A stretch of DNA of 63,860 nucleotides, from contig NZ_SMKK01000017.1 of the NCBI RefSeq assembly GCF_004348425.1, positions 1-63,860 of the forward strand, read 5' to 3'. Source of the DNA: Actinomadura sp. 7K507. GTDB taxonomy: Bacteria; Actinomycetota; Actinomycetes; Streptosporangiales; Streptosporangiaceae. The translations under genes and the position numbers were made by a program. Numbering within the stretch: the first letter of the stretch is position 1; each line of letters opens with the position of its first letter. The notes under the pieces are model-generated. The model was not told the DNA's origin and did not search any database. It saw only the letters and a program-made list of their open reading frames with translations. This document shows, in pieces, positions 1-9,222 of this stretch.

Positions 1-45
1 AGCGGCGGCGGGGGGCCCGGCGGCGGAACCGGCGGACCCGGGTAA
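1..45 (+). CDS. 3' end of an upstream gene (glycine-rich tail)
   Basis: Frame 1 reads open from the window edge to a TAA at 43-45 and encodes a Gly/Pro-rich tail ([14 protein letters not shown]). By position it could be the C-terminus of nuoH, which normally precedes nuoI, but too little is present to identify it. About 240 bases with no convincing gene follow before nuoI. Confidence 0.35.
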   Translation, partial: SGGGGPGGGTGGPG

Positions 46-284
46 GGGCGGCGCCACCCGGGCGGCCCGTACGTCCGCGACGGCGGCGGATGGGTGCCGT
101 GCGGGCCGTGCGGGACTCCGGCCGGGCCCTGCGGACGGCGACCGCGCCCGGAATCGGAGGGGCGATCTGCGGGATGACTCACGCTGCCTCCCTGCCCACG
201 AACCTGCCGCCGACCATGAGGTCCATACCCCGTACGACGGACGCGGAGCCCGCCGCGTTCCCAGGGGGCCGATCGTGCGCAATC

Positions 285-863
285 ATGGGGCGCGTGGGAC
301 GGCTACCAGGAGGCGGGCTGGCCAAGGGGCTGGCGGTCACGTTGCGAACGATGACGCGGCGTTCCATAACGCGTCAATACCCCGAAGTGCAGCCCGACCT
401 GCCGCCGCGCAGCCGCGGCGTCATCGCGCTGTTCGAAGAGAACTGCACCGTCTGCATGCTGTGCGCCCGCGAATGCCCCGACTGGTGCATCTACATCGAC
501 TCGCACAAGGAGACCCTCCCTGCCGAGGGCGGCGGGCGGGCCCGCACCCGCAACGTCCTCGACCGGTTCGCCATCGACTTCGCGCTGTGCATGTACTGCG
601 GCATCTGCATCGAGGTCTGCCCGTTCGACGCGCTGTTCTGGTCGCCGGAGTTCGAGTACGCCGAGTACGACATCGCGGAGCTGACGCACGAGAAGGACCG
701 GCTGCGGGAGTGGATGTGGACCGTCCCGCCGCCGCAGGCCCACGACCCGGCCGCCGAGCCGCCGAAGGAAGTGGGCGCGGCAGAGAAGGCCGCCGAGCGG
801 GCGGCGCGCAGACCGCCGGGACCGGGAGCCGGGCCGGGGCCAGGGTCAGGGGCGGACGCGTGA
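285..863 (+). CDS. nuoI: NADH-quinone oxidoreductase subunit I (two 4Fe-4S ferredoxin-like)
   Basis: This is the peripheral iron-sulfur subunit that passes electrons toward the quinone site of complex I. Two classic 4Fe-4S motifs are visible: [12 protein letters not shown] (Cys54, 57, 60, 64) and [12 protein letters not shown] (Cys102, 105, 108, 112). From the ATG at 285 the product is 192 aa, close to the family length. A GTG at 294 would align as well with the usual start of actinobacterial NuoI (a short lead into [13 protein letters not shown]). The frame stays open far upstream (to 90), but that stretch has no family resemblance. The C-terminus is a Pro/Ala/Gly-rich extension. The stop overlaps the nuoJ start (GTGA). 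Confidence 0.93.
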   Translation: MGRVGRLPGGGLAKGLAVTLRTMTRRSITRQYPEVQPDLPPRSRGVIALFEENCTVCMLCARECPDWCIYIDSHKETLPAEGGGRARTRNVLDRFAIDFALCMYCGICIEVCPFDALFWSPEFEYAEYDIAELTHEKDRLREWMWTVPPPQAHDPAAEPPKEVGAAEKAAERAARRPPGPGAGPGPGSGADA

Positions 864-1471
864 GCGGCCAGGAGATCGTGTTCACGCTGCTCGGCGTCGT
901 CGCCGTCGGCTCCGCGGTCCTGGTCGTGACGACGCGGCGGCTCGTCCACGCGGCGCTGTGGCTGGTCGTGTCGTTCGGCGCGCTCGCCGGCGGCTACCTG
1001 GTGCTCACCGCCGAGTTCGTCGCCTGGGTACAGGTGCTGATCTACGTCGGCGCGATCGTCGTCCTGCTGCTGTTCGGGATCATGCTGACCCGGGCGCCGA
1101 TCGGAGAGTCCGCCGACCTGGACTCCGGCAACCGGTGGGCCGCGGCGGCCGTCGCCGTCGCCACCGCCGCCGTCCTGGTGACCGTGATGGTCATGGGGTT
1201 CGGGGACGAGCGCATGCCGCTGAAGGACGGCGGCGGGTCGGCCGAGGCGCTCGGCGCGAGCGTGTTCCGGACGTGGGTGCTGCCGTTCGAGATCCTGTCC
1301 GTGCTGCTGCTGTCGTCCCTGGTCGGCGCCATCGTCCTGTCGCGCTCGGACATCCGCGCCCGCCCGGACGGCGACAAGACCGACAAGACCGCCAAGACCA
1401 TTAACACCGACGACACGGGCACCACGGGCACCACGGGCAAGGCGGGTTCGGGCGAGGGAGACCACGGCTGA
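860..1471 (+). CDS. nuoJ: NADH-quinone oxidoreductase subunit J
   Basis: NuoJ is a multi-spanning membrane subunit of complex I next to the proton channel core. The 203-aa product starts at GTG 860, overlapping the nuoI stop. Five hydrophobic segments are visible, including the conserved stretch [20 protein letters not shown] near residues 53-72. The C-terminal tail is hydrophilic and low-complexity (DKTDKT and TGTTGTTG repeats). This tail looks like lineage-specific slippage-prone sequence rather than a domain. The stop overlaps the nuoK ATG (TGATG), so translation is probably coupled. Confidence 0.95.
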   Translation: MSGQEIVFTLLGVVAVGSAVLVVTTRRLVHAALWLVVSFGALAGGYLVLTAEFVAWVQVLIYVGAIVVLLLFGIMLTRAPIGESADLDSGNRWAAAAVAVATAAVLVTVMVMGFGDERMPLKDGGGSAEALGASVFRTWVLPFEILSVLLLSSLVGAIVLSRSDIRARPDGDKTDKTAKTINTDDTGTTGTTGKAGSGEGDHG

Positions 1472-1860
1472 TGCATCTCGCCTACCCGACGATCGTCGCC
1501 GCGCTGCTGTTCTCCATCGGTGTGTACGGGGTGCTGGCGCGCCGCAACGCGATCCTCGTGCTGATGTCGGTCGAGCTGATGCTGAACGCGGTGAACCTCA
1601 ACCTCGTCACGTTCGACATCTGGTTCCAGGACGCGCTGCACGGCGGGCAGGTCCTCACGCTGTTCATCATCGTGATCGCGGCGGCGGAGATCGGGCTGGG
1701 GCTGGCGATCGTCCTGCTGGTGTTCCGGAACCGGCAGAACGTCGACGTCGACCGGCTCCGCGCGCTGTCGGAGCGCGGGACGGGCCCGGCCGGACCCGAC
1801 GAGGCCCGGCCCGAGGAGAAGGCGGCCGACGAGAAGGCGGTCGAGGAGGCCGCCCCGTGA
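1471..1860 (+). CDS. nuoK: NADH-quinone oxidoreductase subunit K
   Basis: NuoK is the small three-helix, MrpC-like subunit of the proton-pumping arm. The first 95 residues carry the family signature, including [19 protein letters not shown] with its membrane glutamates (in SVELML and, later, [11 protein letters not shown]). The product is 129 aa against the usual roughly 100, because of an acidic Lys/Glu/Ala-rich C-terminal extension ([19 protein letters not shown]). The gene is coupled to its neighbours by overlaps: TGATG with nuoJ and GTGA with nuoL. Confidence 0.95.
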   Translation: MHLAYPTIVAALLFSIGVYGVLARRNAILVLMSVELMLNAVNLNLVTFDIWFQDALHGGQVLTLFIIVIAAAEIGLGLAIVLLVFRNRQNVDVDRLRALSERGTGPAGPDEARPEEKAADEKAVEEAAP

Positions 1861-3848
1861 TCTGGCTCGCCTCGCTGGTGGCGCTGCTGCCGTTCCTCGC
1901 CGCGTTCGCCGGGATGCTGTTCGGCCCGTCCCTCACCCGCGTTCTCGGCGGCTCCGGCGGCTCCGGCGGCCGGGTGGCGCCGCTGCGCAGCGGGCCCGCG
2001 CTCATCGCGTGCGCGCCGATCGCGGTGGCGGCCGTCCTCGCGGCGATCGTCGCGTTCACCGTGTGGCGGGCGCCGGGGGAGCGGATCGGCGTCCTCACGG
2101 TGATCGAGACCGGTTCGGTGCCGATCCGGGTCGGCCTCCAGGTGGACGGGCTGTCCGCCGTCGTCGCGCTCATGGTCTGCTGCGTGGCGCTCGCCGTCCA
2201 GGTGTACTCGGTCGCCTACCTGGACGGCGCCGATACGAAGAGGGACCGCCGCTACTCGTCCTACGCCGCGTTCATCTCGCTGTTCACGGCCGCGATGCTG
2301 CTGGTCGTCTACGCCGGAGACCTCCTCGTCCTGTACGCGGGCTGGGAGGTCATGGGCATCTGCTCGTACTTCCTGATCGGGCACCACTGGGAGGAGCGGG
2401 CGAACTCGCGGGCGGCGGTCAAGGCGTTCCTGGTGACGCGGCTCGGCGATGTCGGGTTCCTGATCGGCGTACTCGTCCTCGGCGCCGGCGCGGGCACGTT
2501 CGAGATCCGCGAGATCGTGCGGAGCGCGGGCGAGCTGCCGGGCACGACGGTGACGGCGGCGGCGCTGCTGCTGCTCGCCGGGGTCGCGGGCAAGAGCGCC
2601 CAGTTCCCGCTGCACACCTGGCTTCCGGACGCGATGGCGGGCCCGACGCCGATCAGCGCCCTCATCCACGCGGCGACGATGGTCGCGGCGGGCGTCTACG
2701 TCGTCGCGCGGCTGTTCCCGGTGTTCGAGGCGGCCCCCGCCGCGCTGGCCGTCCTCGGGATCGTCGCGGTGATCTCCATGGTCGGCGCGGCCTGCGCGGC
2801 CCTCGCACAGGACGACCTGAAACGCGTCCTGGCGTACTCGACGATCAGCCAGCTCGCCGTGATGGCCGCCGGGCTCGCGGTCGGCGCCGACTCGGCGGCG
2901 ATCTTCCACCTGCTCACCCACGGCGCGTTCAAGGCGCTGCTGTTCCTCGCCGCCGGATGCGTCATCGTCGTCGCCGGGTCGAACATGCTCGCCCACTACG
3001 GCGGGCTCCGGCGCGGCATGCCGGTCACGTTCTGGTCGATGACCGTGGGGTTCGCCGCGCTCGCGGGCGTCCCGCCTCTCAGCGGATGGTTCAGCAAGGA
3101 CTCCGTCATCGAGGCCGCCCAGCACTCCGCCCTGCACGGCGGTGAACCCCTGGCGGACGGCCGTCCCAGGTACGCGCTCGTCCCCGGCTCCTGGCCGGAC
3201 GGGGGCACCATGCGCGGCCTCGTCCAGTCCGAGCTCGCCCCCGTGTACTCGCTGCCGGGCTGGGTCGCCTGGCTGGTCTACCTGGGGCTGCTGCTCACGG
3301 TCGCGTTGACGGCGGCGTATGCGACGCGCGCGTGGCTGATGACGTTCTTCGGCGAGCCGCGCGGTTCGTACGAGATCCGGGAGCCGTCGAGACTCATGTC
3401 GTGGACGGTCGCGGCCCTGGCCGTCCCCGCCGCGATCCTCGGCTTCTTCGGGCTCGGCGCGGAGGAACTGCGCCCGCACGCGGGCCCGGCGCTGCTGAGC
3501 GTGCTGCTGCTCGCGGCCGGTGCCGGGGCCGCGTTCCTCCTGTGGAACCGTGACCCCGCTCTGGATCCTGCGCGCGCGCTCGGGCCGGTCCGTCCGGTCT
3601 TCGCGCGGGCCTTCTACGTGGACGAGCTGTACGAGCGGACGATCGTCCGGCCCGTCCAAGCCGCGGCACGCCACATCGTCGTCCTCGACCGGCGTCGCGT
3701 GGACGCCGCCGTCACCGGGGCCGGACGCGGCTCGACCCGCCTCGGCGAACTGCTCCGCGTCCCGCACAACGGCAACGCGCAGTCCTACCTCACCGGCCTG
3801 CTCGCCGGCGTCGTCGTCATCGTCGCCGGGGTGGTGATCTTCCTGTGA
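1857..3848 (+). CDS. nuoL: NADH-quinone oxidoreductase subunit L
   Basis: NuoL is the largest antiporter-like subunit and the distal proton channel. The 663-aa product starts at GTG 1857. Hallmarks are [20 protein letters not shown] (conserved membrane Glu), [20 protein letters not shown] with its key Lys, [18 protein letters not shown], and [15 protein letters not shown]. The C-terminal part carries further helices, including the last anchoring helix. It overlaps nuoM by GTGA. The length is slightly above the family norm. Confidence 0.97.
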   Translation: MIWLASLVALLPFLAAFAGMLFGPSLTRVLGGSGGSGGRVAPLRSGPALIACAPIAVAAVLAAIVAFTVWRAPGERIGVLTVIETGSVPIRVGLQVDGLSAVVALMVCCVALAVQVYSVAYLDGADTKRDRRYSSYAAFISLFTAAMLLVVYAGDLLVLYAGWEVMGICSYFLIGHHWEERANSRAAVKAFLVTRLGDVGFLIGVLVLGAGAGTFEIREIVRSAGELPGTTVTAAALLLLAGVAGKSAQFPLHTWLPDAMAGPTPISALIHAATMVAAGVYVVARLFPVFEAAPAALAVLGIVAVISMVGAACAALAQDDLKRVLAYSTISQLAVMAAGLAVGADSAAIFHLLTHGAFKALLFLAAGCVIVVAGSNMLAHYGGLRRGMPVTFWSMTVGFAALAGVPPLSGWFSKDSVIEAAQHSALHGGEPLADGRPRYALVPGSWPDGGTMRGLVQSELAPVYSLPGWVAWLVYLGLLLTVALTAAYATRAWLMTFFGEPRGSYEIREPSRLMSWTVAALAVPAAILGFFGLGAEELRPHAGPALLSVLLLAAGAGAAFLLWNRDPALDPARALGPVRPVFARAFYVDELYERTIVRPVQAAARHIVVLDRRRVDAAVTGAGRGSTRLGELLRVPHNGNAQSYLTGLLAGVVVIVAGVVIFL

Positions 3849-5353
3849 TCTTCGTGCTGATGATGGCGATCCCCCTCGCCGGGGCGCTGGCGATGCTCGT
3901 CCCGGCGAACCGGTTCCTGCGCACCGGCTTCGCCGTCCGCGCCTTCGGGACCGCCGTGTCCGCCGCGACGCTGCTCGTCGCGATCTCCGCGCTGACGGCC
4001 TTCGACTTCGGCGCGACCTCCCGCGTCCAGCACGAGGTCGACCGGGAGTGGGCGCCCGCGATCGGGCTGCGGTTCCACCTCGGCGTCGACGGGATCTCGC
4101 TGCCGCTGGTCGTGCTGACCGCCCTGCTGACGTTCCTCTGCTTCCTCTACATGCTGCGGCATCCGCCCGAGGGCGGCCGGATCCGGCTGCTGACCGCGCT
4201 CCTGCTCGTCCTCGAGATCGGGATGCTCGGCACGTTCACCGCGCTCGACCTCGTGCTGTTCTTCGTCTTCTTCGAGACCGTCCTGATCCCCATGTACGTG
4301 GTGATCATGCTGTGGGGCGGTGCGGGACGCCGCGCCGCCGCCTACAAGTTCATCCTCTACACCCTCCTCGGCTCCGGGCTGCTCCTCGCCGGGATGCTGC
4401 TCGTCGGCGCCACGGCCGGCACCCTCGACATGACCGAACTGGCAGCCCGGCACGGGTCCGGCCTGACGCGCGGCCTCCAGATCACCGCGTTCGCCCTGAT
4501 GGGCCTCGGGCTCGCGGTGAAGGCGCCGATGTGGCCGCTGCACACCTGGCTGCCCGACGCGCACACCGAGGCGCCCACCGTCGGATCCGTCCTGCTCGCT
4601 GGCGTGCTGCTGAAGATGGGCACCTACGGCCTCATCCGCGTGGCGCTGCCGCTCGCGCCGGAGGGGGCGCGGTTCTGGGCGCCGTGGCTCGGGCTGCTGG
4701 CCGTCATCGGCATCGTCTACGGCGCGCTCGCCTGCCTCGCCCAGCGCGACCTCAAACGGATGATCGCCTTCTCGTCCGTCGGGCACATGGGATTCGTCCT
4801 GCTCGGCATCGCGACCCTCACCCCCGTCGGCATCAACGCCGCGCTGTTCGGCAACATCGCGCACGGCCTCATCACCGGCCTGCTGTTCTTCCTCGCCGGA
4901 TCGGTCAAGGAACGCTGGGGCACCACCGACATGAACGCGCTCGGCGGCGGGATGCTGGGCACCTCCCCGCGGCTGGCGTCGATCCTGACGTTCGCGTCCG
5001 TCGCCTCGCTCGGGCTGCCGGGACTCGCCGGCTTCTGGGGCGAGATGCTCGCGCTGCTCGGCGCGTACCGCCCGCACGCCGACCTGCCGCGCGGGACGTT
5101 CGTGACGTTCATGGCCGTCGCCGCGCTCGGCGCGATGCTCACCGCCGCCTACTTCCTGCGCATGCTCTCCAAGCTCACCCACGGGCCGCCCGACGGCGTC
5201 GCCGAGGCCCGCCGCCCCGCCGCGGCGGTGTCCATGCAGGAGTACGCCGCCTGGGTGCCGCTGATCGCGCTCACGCTGCTGGTCGGCCTGTGGCCGAAGA
5301 CCCTGCTGGACGTGACCACCGGCCCCGTCCGCGTGCTGTTCGGAGGCGGCTGA
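3845..5353 (+). CDS. nuoM: NADH-quinone oxidoreductase subunit M
   Basis: NuoM is the middle antiporter-like proton-channel subunit. The 502-aa product starts at GTG 3845. Recognisable motifs are FETVLIPMYVVIMLWGG (conserved Glu), [20 protein letters not shown] (conserved Lys), HTEAPTVGSVLLAGVLLKMG, and FSSVGHMGFVLLG. The N-terminus includes the usual LGVDGISLPLVVLT segment. The stop shares bases with the nuoN ATG (TGATG). Confidence 0.97.
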   Translation: MIFVLMMAIPLAGALAMLVPANRFLRTGFAVRAFGTAVSAATLLVAISALTAFDFGATSRVQHEVDREWAPAIGLRFHLGVDGISLPLVVLTALLTFLCFLYMLRHPPEGGRIRLLTALLLVLEIGMLGTFTALDLVLFFVFFETVLIPMYVVIMLWGGAGRRAAAYKFILYTLLGSGLLLAGMLLVGATAGTLDMTELAARHGSGLTRGLQITAFALMGLGLAVKAPMWPLHTWLPDAHTEAPTVGSVLLAGVLLKMGTYGLIRVALPLAPEGARFWAPWLGLLAVIGIVYGALACLAQRDLKRMIAFSSVGHMGFVLLGIATLTPVGINAALFGNIAHGLITGLLFFLAGSVKERWGTTDMNALGGGMLGTSPRLASILTFASVASLGLPGLAGFWGEMLALLGAYRPHADLPRGTFVTFMAVAALGAMLTAAYFLRMLSKLTHGPPDGVAEARRPAAAVSMQEYAAWVPLIALTLLVGLWPKTLLDVTTGPVRVLFGGG

Positions 5354-6843
5354 TGATCCAGAGCATCGACTACGCGGCGGTCGCGCCGCCGCTGATCCTC
5401 GCCGTCGCCGCGATCGCGCTGCTGCTCGCCGACGCCTTCGACGCGCCACGGCGCCTGCTGGGCCTGCTCAGCGGCGGGGCCCTCACCGCCGCGCTCATCG
5501 CCGTGATCGCCCTCGCGCCGGGCGGCCGCCGCGCCACGTTCTGCCTCCCGGACGGCCTGCGCGGCGACGGCCCCGCGTCCTGCTCCTACGTCGCCGACGA
5601 CTTCACGCTCCTGTTCCAGGGGATCGTCCTCGGCGCCGCCGTGGTCGTCGTGCTGCTGTCCCTCCAGGAGATCACCGACTCGAAGATGCCGGTCGGCGAG
5701 TACCACTTCCTGCTGCTCGCCGCCGTCATCGGCGCGCTCACCCTCGTCGCCGCCCGCGACCTCGTCCTCCTCGTCGTCGCGCTGGAGACGCTCGCGCTGC
5801 CGGTGTTCGCGCTCACCGCCCTGCGCCGCTACGACGGGACGTCGTCCGAGGCGGCGCTGAAGCTCTTCCTCGTCTCCGTGGTCTCTACCGCGATCATGCT
5901 GTTCGGGGTCAGCCTCCTGTACGGCGCGACCGGCGCCATGCACCTCGACCGCATCGCCCCCGCCCTCTCGAACCTCCCCGCGGACCTCGGCCCCGTCGCC
6001 GCCACCGGGTCCGTCCTCGTCCTCGCCGGGTTCGCGTTCAAGGTCGCCGCCGTCCCGTTCCACTTCTGGGCGCCGGACGTCTACCAGGGGTCCCCGCTGC
6101 CCGTCGCCGCGTTCCTGGCCGTCGTCTCCAAGGCCGCCGGGTTCGCCGGGCTCCTGATCATCCTCGCGCTCGGGCTGCCCGCCTACGGGCACGTGTGGGG
6201 CCCGGTCGTCGCCGTCCTGGCCGCGATCACGATGACCCTGGGCAACCTCGTCGCGCTGCGGCAGCGGACCGCGATCCGGCTGCTCGCCTGGTCGTCGGTC
6301 GCGCAGTCCGGCTACATGCTCGCGCCCCTCGCCGTCGGCGCGAACCGGCTCCCCGAAGCCGTCGCCGCCACCACCGCCTACGTCGCCCTCTACGCCGTCA
6401 TGAACCTCGGCGCGTTCGCCGTGGTGATCGGCTTCCGCCGCCGCACCTCCGGGCGTCTCAGCCCCTCCTGGGACACCCTCGACGACTACCGCGGCCTCGC
6501 CCGCCGCAGCCCCGCCGTCGCGACCGCCCTCGCCTTCTTCCTGATCTGCCTCGCCGGCCTGCCCCCGGGCGTCATGGGGCTGTTCGCCAAGGTCGTCGTG
6601 TTCCGCGCGACCGTCGCGGGCGGCGTCACCTGGCTCGCCGTCGTGATGGCGATCAACACGGCGATCGGCCTGTACTACTACCTCGTCTGGGCCGCGCGGC
6701 TGTTCACGCCCGCGCCCGGCCCGTCCTACGACCCGGCCCCCGGACTGCCCGTCCGCGCCGCCATCACCGCCACCGCCGCCGGTGCCCTGGTCCTGTCGGC
6801 CGCGCCCCAGATCGTCCTGCAAACAGTGAGTCAGGCCACCTGA
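5353..6843 (+). CDS. nuoN: NADH-quinone oxidoreductase subunit N
   Basis: NuoN is the third antiporter-like subunit and the last gene of this nuo run. The 496-aa product has the NuoN core: VALETLALPVFALTALRR, GFAFKVAAVPFHFWAPDVYQ with its channel Lys, and LLAWSSVAQSGYMLAPLAVG. The stop is followed by 66 bases and then htpX. The order I-J-K-L-M-N followed by htpX resembles the second, partial nuo cluster of streptomycetes as I recall it, which lacks the NADH-oxidising NuoE/F/G subunits. The upstream part of the cluster is outside the window, so this cannot be confirmed. Confidence 0.97.
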   Translation: MIQSIDYAAVAPPLILAVAAIALLLADAFDAPRRLLGLLSGGALTAALIAVIALAPGGRRATFCLPDGLRGDGPASCSYVADDFTLLFQGIVLGAAVVVVLLSLQEITDSKMPVGEYHFLLLAAVIGALTLVAARDLVLLVVALETLALPVFALTALRRYDGTSSEAALKLFLVSVVSTAIMLFGVSLLYGATGAMHLDRIAPALSNLPADLGPVAATGSVLVLAGFAFKVAAVPFHFWAPDVYQGSPLPVAAFLAVVSKAAGFAGLLIILALGLPAYGHVWGPVVAVLAAITMTLGNLVALRQRTAIRLLAWSSVAQSGYMLAPLAVGANRLPEAVAATTAYVALYAVMNLGAFAVVIGFRRRTSGRLSPSWDTLDDYRGLARRSPAVATALAFFLICLAGLPPGVMGLFAKVVVFRATVAGGVTWLAVVMAINTAIGLYYYLVWAARLFTPAPGPSYDPAPGLPVRAAITATAAGALVLSAAPQIVLQTVSQAT

Positions 6844-6909
6844 GCCGGGAACGTTCACCCAGGTCAAACCGTTGATGTTCATGCCGGAGTCGACGGGGAG
6901 GCAACGGAA

Positions 6910-7770
6910 GTGCAGTTCAACGGTGTCAAGACCGCAGCGCTGATCGCCGCGCTGTCGGCATTGATGCTCACCGCCGGATGGGCCGTCGGCGGCGGCGCCG
7001 GCCTGACGATCGCGCTGATCATCGCGCTCGGCACCAACGGCGTCGCCTACGCGTTCAGCGACCGGATCGCGCTGCGCTCCATGCGCGCCCACCCGGTCGG
7101 CGAGGTCGAGGCGCCGATGCTGTACCGCCTCGTCCGGGAACTGGCGACCTCCGCGCACCAGCCCATGCCGCGCCTGTACGTCTCCGAGACCCGCCAGCCC
7201 AACGCGTTCGCCACCGGACGCAACCCGCGCAACGCCGCCGTCTGCTGCACCCGCGGCATCCTGCAGACGCTGGACGAACGCGAACTGCGCGCCGTCCTCG
7301 GCCACGAACTGTCGCACGTCTACAACCGCGACATCCTCATCTCGTCGGTCGCCGCGGCCATCGCGACCGTCATCACCTACCTGTCCTACCTGGCGATCTT
7401 CATCCCCGGCCGCTCCGAGGACGACGACGGCCCCGGCCTCCTCGGCGCCCTCATGCTCCTCGTCCTCGGCCCCGTGGCCGCCGCCGTCGTCCAAATGGCG
7501 ATCAGCCGGACCCGCGAATTCTCCGCCGACGCCGCCGGCGCCCGCCTCACCGGCGACCCGCTCGCCCTGGCCTCCGCCCTCCGCAAGATCGACGCGGGCA
7601 CCCGGGCGATGCCGCTGCCCCAGGACCCCGAACTCGCCACCACCAGCTCCCTGATGATCGCCAACCCGTTCTCCGGCGCGGGGATCGGCAAACTGTTCTC
7701 CACCCACCCCCCGGTCGCCGACCGCATCGCCCGCCTGGAACGCATGGCCGGCCGCGGGCCCAGGCCCTGA
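6910..7770 (+). CDS. htpX: Membrane zinc metalloprotease HtpX
   Basis: HtpX is an M48-family membrane protease that degrades damaged membrane proteins. The 286-aa product starts at GTG 6910, with GGGAGGCAACGGAA just upstream. It has two N-terminal membrane helices (residues 8-46). The zinc site is HELSH at 132-136, and a later Glu in [12 protein letters not shown] fits the third metal ligand. Another hydrophobic pair follows the catalytic site. The length matches the family. It is the last plus-strand gene before a shared hairpin terminator and convergent yajQ. Confidence 0.96.
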   Translation: MQFNGVKTAALIAALSALMLTAGWAVGGGAGLTIALIIALGTNGVAYAFSDRIALRSMRAHPVGEVEAPMLYRLVRELATSAHQPMPRLYVSETRQPNAFATGRNPRNAAVCCTRGILQTLDERELRAVLGHELSHVYNRDILISSVAAAIATVITYLSYLAIFIPGRSEDDDGPGLLGALMLLVLGPVAAAVVQMAISRTREFSADAAGARLTGDPLALASALRKIDAGTRAMPLPQDPELATTSSLMIANPFSGAGIGKLFSTHPPVADRIARLERMAGRGPRP

Positions 7771-7830
7771 AGCACCCCGGACGAATTCGACTGAACCGTT
7801 CCGGGCGCCGCCGCGTCATAACACCCGAAC

Positions 7831-7865
7831 GCGCCGGCCCCTTCTGCGGGGGATGGGGCCGGCGC
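7831..7865. terminator. Bidirectional hairpin between htpX and yajQ
   Basis: Perfect 11-bp arms lie at 7831-7841 (GCGCCGGCCCC) and 7855-7865 (GGGGCCGGCGC), between two convergent genes. There is no clear T-run. A GC-only hairpin of this kind is common for actinomycete terminators. Confidence 0.75.
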
Positions 7866-7878
7866 GCTCCCACGGCGA

Positions 7879-8367
7879 CTACCGGTAGTTCACGAACTGG
7901 AGCGCCACCTCAAGATCCTTCCCCTTGAGCAGCGCGATGACCTCCTGGAGGTCGTCCCTCTTCTTCGAGCTGACCCGCAGCTCGTCCCCCTGGACCTGGG
8001 CCTTGACCCCCTTCGGCCCCTCATCCCGGATGATCTTCCCGATCTTCTTCGCCTCGTCCTGCTCGATGCCCTCCTTCAGGCCCACGCCCAGCTTGTGCAC
8101 CTTCCCCGACAGCTTCGGCTCACCGGCATCGATCGCCTTCAGCGAGATGCCCCGCTTCACGAGCTTGTCCTTCAGCACGTCGAGCACGGCGTTGGCCCGC
8201 TCCTCCGTGTTCGCCTGGATCTCGATCGACTCACCCGACCACTTGATCCCCGCGTCCACGTTCCGGAAGTCGAACCGGTTGGCCACCTCCTTGGCGGCCT
8301 GGTTCAGCGCGTTGTCGACCTCCTGCCGGTCGAGCTTGCTGACGATGTCAAAAGAGCTGTCCGCCAT
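7879..8367 (-). CDS. yajQ: YajQ family nucleotide-binding protein (UPF0234)
   Basis: A small soluble protein of the YajQ family, which binds nucleotides (cyclic di-GMP in some members). The 162-aa product begins [20 protein letters not shown] and contains [20 protein letters not shown], both typical of the family, and ends with LQFVNYR. The ATG at 8367 is preferred over an in-frame start nine bases upstream because GAGGGGA lies at a suitable distance and the length matches the family. It is transcribed toward htpX. Confidence 0.93.
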   Translation of the reverse strand: MADSSFDIVSKLDRQEVDNALNQAAKEVANRFDFRNVDAGIKWSGESIEIQANTEERANAVLDVLKDKLVKRGISLKAIDAGEPKLSGKVHKLGVGLKEGIEQDEAKKIGKIIRDEGPKGVKAQVQGDELRVSSKKRDDLQEVIALLKGKDLEVALQFVNYR

Positions 8368-8495
8368 CGCACACACATCCCCTCAGCAGCAACTTTCACG
8401 GTCCATCGAGCTTAGCGATCAAGCCCAAGCCCCGATGTCACACCCACTCCCACGGTCCGCTATTCTTTCCAGAGCCGTCGCGCAAGCGACGCCAC

Positions 8496-8577
8496 GGCGG
8501 GTTGCCCGAGTGGCCAATGGGAGCGGACTGTAAATCCGTCGGCTTAGCCTACGCAGGTTCGAACCCTGCACCCGCCA
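8496..8577 (+). tRNA. tRNA-Tyr (GTA), attachment gene of the integrative element
   Basis: The acceptor stem is GGCGGGT / ACCCGCC with discriminator A. The anticodon arm GCGGA-CTGTAAA-TCCGT gives anticodon GTA. There is a class II long variable arm, and the T arm is GCAGG-TTCGAAC-CCTGC. The gene is intact. From the anticodon stem onward (8525) its 3' part is duplicated exactly at 26308. Confidence 0.97.
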
Positions 8578-8580
8578 CAC
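8525..8580 (+). repeat. attL: 56-bp direct repeat in tRNA-Tyr
   Basis: Bases 8525-8580 are identical to 26308-26363. The repeat starts in the anticodon stem (GGACTGTAAATCC) and runs three bases past the discriminator (CACAC). It is the recombination core of the element and leaves an intact tRNA on the left side. Confidence 0.95.
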
Positions 8581-8587
8581 CAGCAAA

Positions 8588-8626
8588 AACAGCCCCTCAC
8601 CTGCACATACGCGGTGAGGGGCTGTT
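8588..8626. terminator. Hairpin downstream of tRNA-Tyr
   Basis: Perfect 13-bp arms AACAGCCCCTCAC / GTGAGGGGCTGTT lie at 8588-8600 and 8614-8626. Very similar hairpins follow the other two att copies (10793-10833 and 26370-26408), so the terminator was duplicated with the attachment site. Confidence 0.8.
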
Positions 8627-8707
8627 CTGGTTCTGTCCGGTTGTCTCTGATCGTTTGCGGACGCCTACGGCTGCGCGGGTTGAATACGGGTTGAAGTTCT
8701 GACGGCC

Positions 8708-8983
8708 CTAGGCGGGTTGGTCAGGGCCTCCGGCGGTGCCCCCCTCGCTCTCGACGGGCCTGAGGTCGACTCTGGTCGCCTCTGTGATCCTGCGCTTGGC
8801 TTCCTCCTCCTGACCGGCCACGCACTTGGCGTAGACCCGGAGGAGGACGGCCACGCTGTGACCCGCCCACTCGGCCACCTGCGCGGGTGGGACACCCGCG
8901 CTCAGCCACGTGGACACGGCGGCGTGCCGGAGGGCATACGGCGTCTCAGCGAGCGGCGAGGCGGCCTCTGCGGGCATGAGAGC
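8708..8983 (-). pseudogene. Truncated tyrosine integrase (C-terminal 91 codons)
   Basis: The translated C-terminus (ALRHAAVSTWLSAGVPPAQV ... AGHSVAVLLRVYAKCVAG) is nearly identical to the end of the intact integrase at 10913-12349. It includes the catalytic Arg, the His of GHS and the Tyr of RVYAKC. Homology stops abruptly upstream of KALMPAEAASP. The open frame continues to about 9214 with unrelated sequence, so the core-binding and N-terminal domains are missing. The tail differs from the intact copy (VDLRPVESEGG versus VGRSPVNGEED), so this comes from a related but separate element, not a recent duplication. It is a remnant of an earlier integration. Confidence 0.88.
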
Positions 8984-9222
8984 CTTCTCGCGGGTCACTT
9001 TGCCAGACGTCGCCCGTAGACGCTCTTGGAGAGCGCTCCTCGCGCCCACCAGAAAACCGGCGGCCGTCTTGAGGTCCGTCCGGGGCAACGAAAGGCTGGT
9101 TCGCCTCGACAACGAGGGGGAACCAGCGCCGTTCTCACGGAAGACGGGCCGGTGATCGTCGATGGTGTTAAGAGCGCGCTCGCATGAAGTATGCCCATGT
9201 ACCTGGGGTGACACGCCATCCT

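Noticed and set aside
1375..1445. Repetitive nuoJ 3' end considered as a mobile repeat
   Set aside because: It is in-frame codon repetition (DKTDKT, TGTTGT) inside the coding sequence, explained by slippage.
1482..3767. Long minus-strand frame (761 codons) opposite nuoK-nuoL
   Set aside because: It is the high-GC mirror of two clear nuo genes, consisting of Arg/Asp/Gly-rich low-complexity sequence with no family motif. Similar mirrors opposite nuoM, nuoN-htpX, nusG-rplA and the mce genes were rejected for the same reason.
5149..7707. 852-codon minus-strand frame opposite nuoN and htpX
   Set aside because: Third-position GC bias keeps the frame open; the product is Gly/Asp/Arg repeats and would run through two well-supported genes.
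8984..9214. 5' part of the frame joined to the integrase fragment
   Set aside because: No similarity to integrase or another family and no ribosome site; it is probably sequence brought next to the integrase fragment by deletion.
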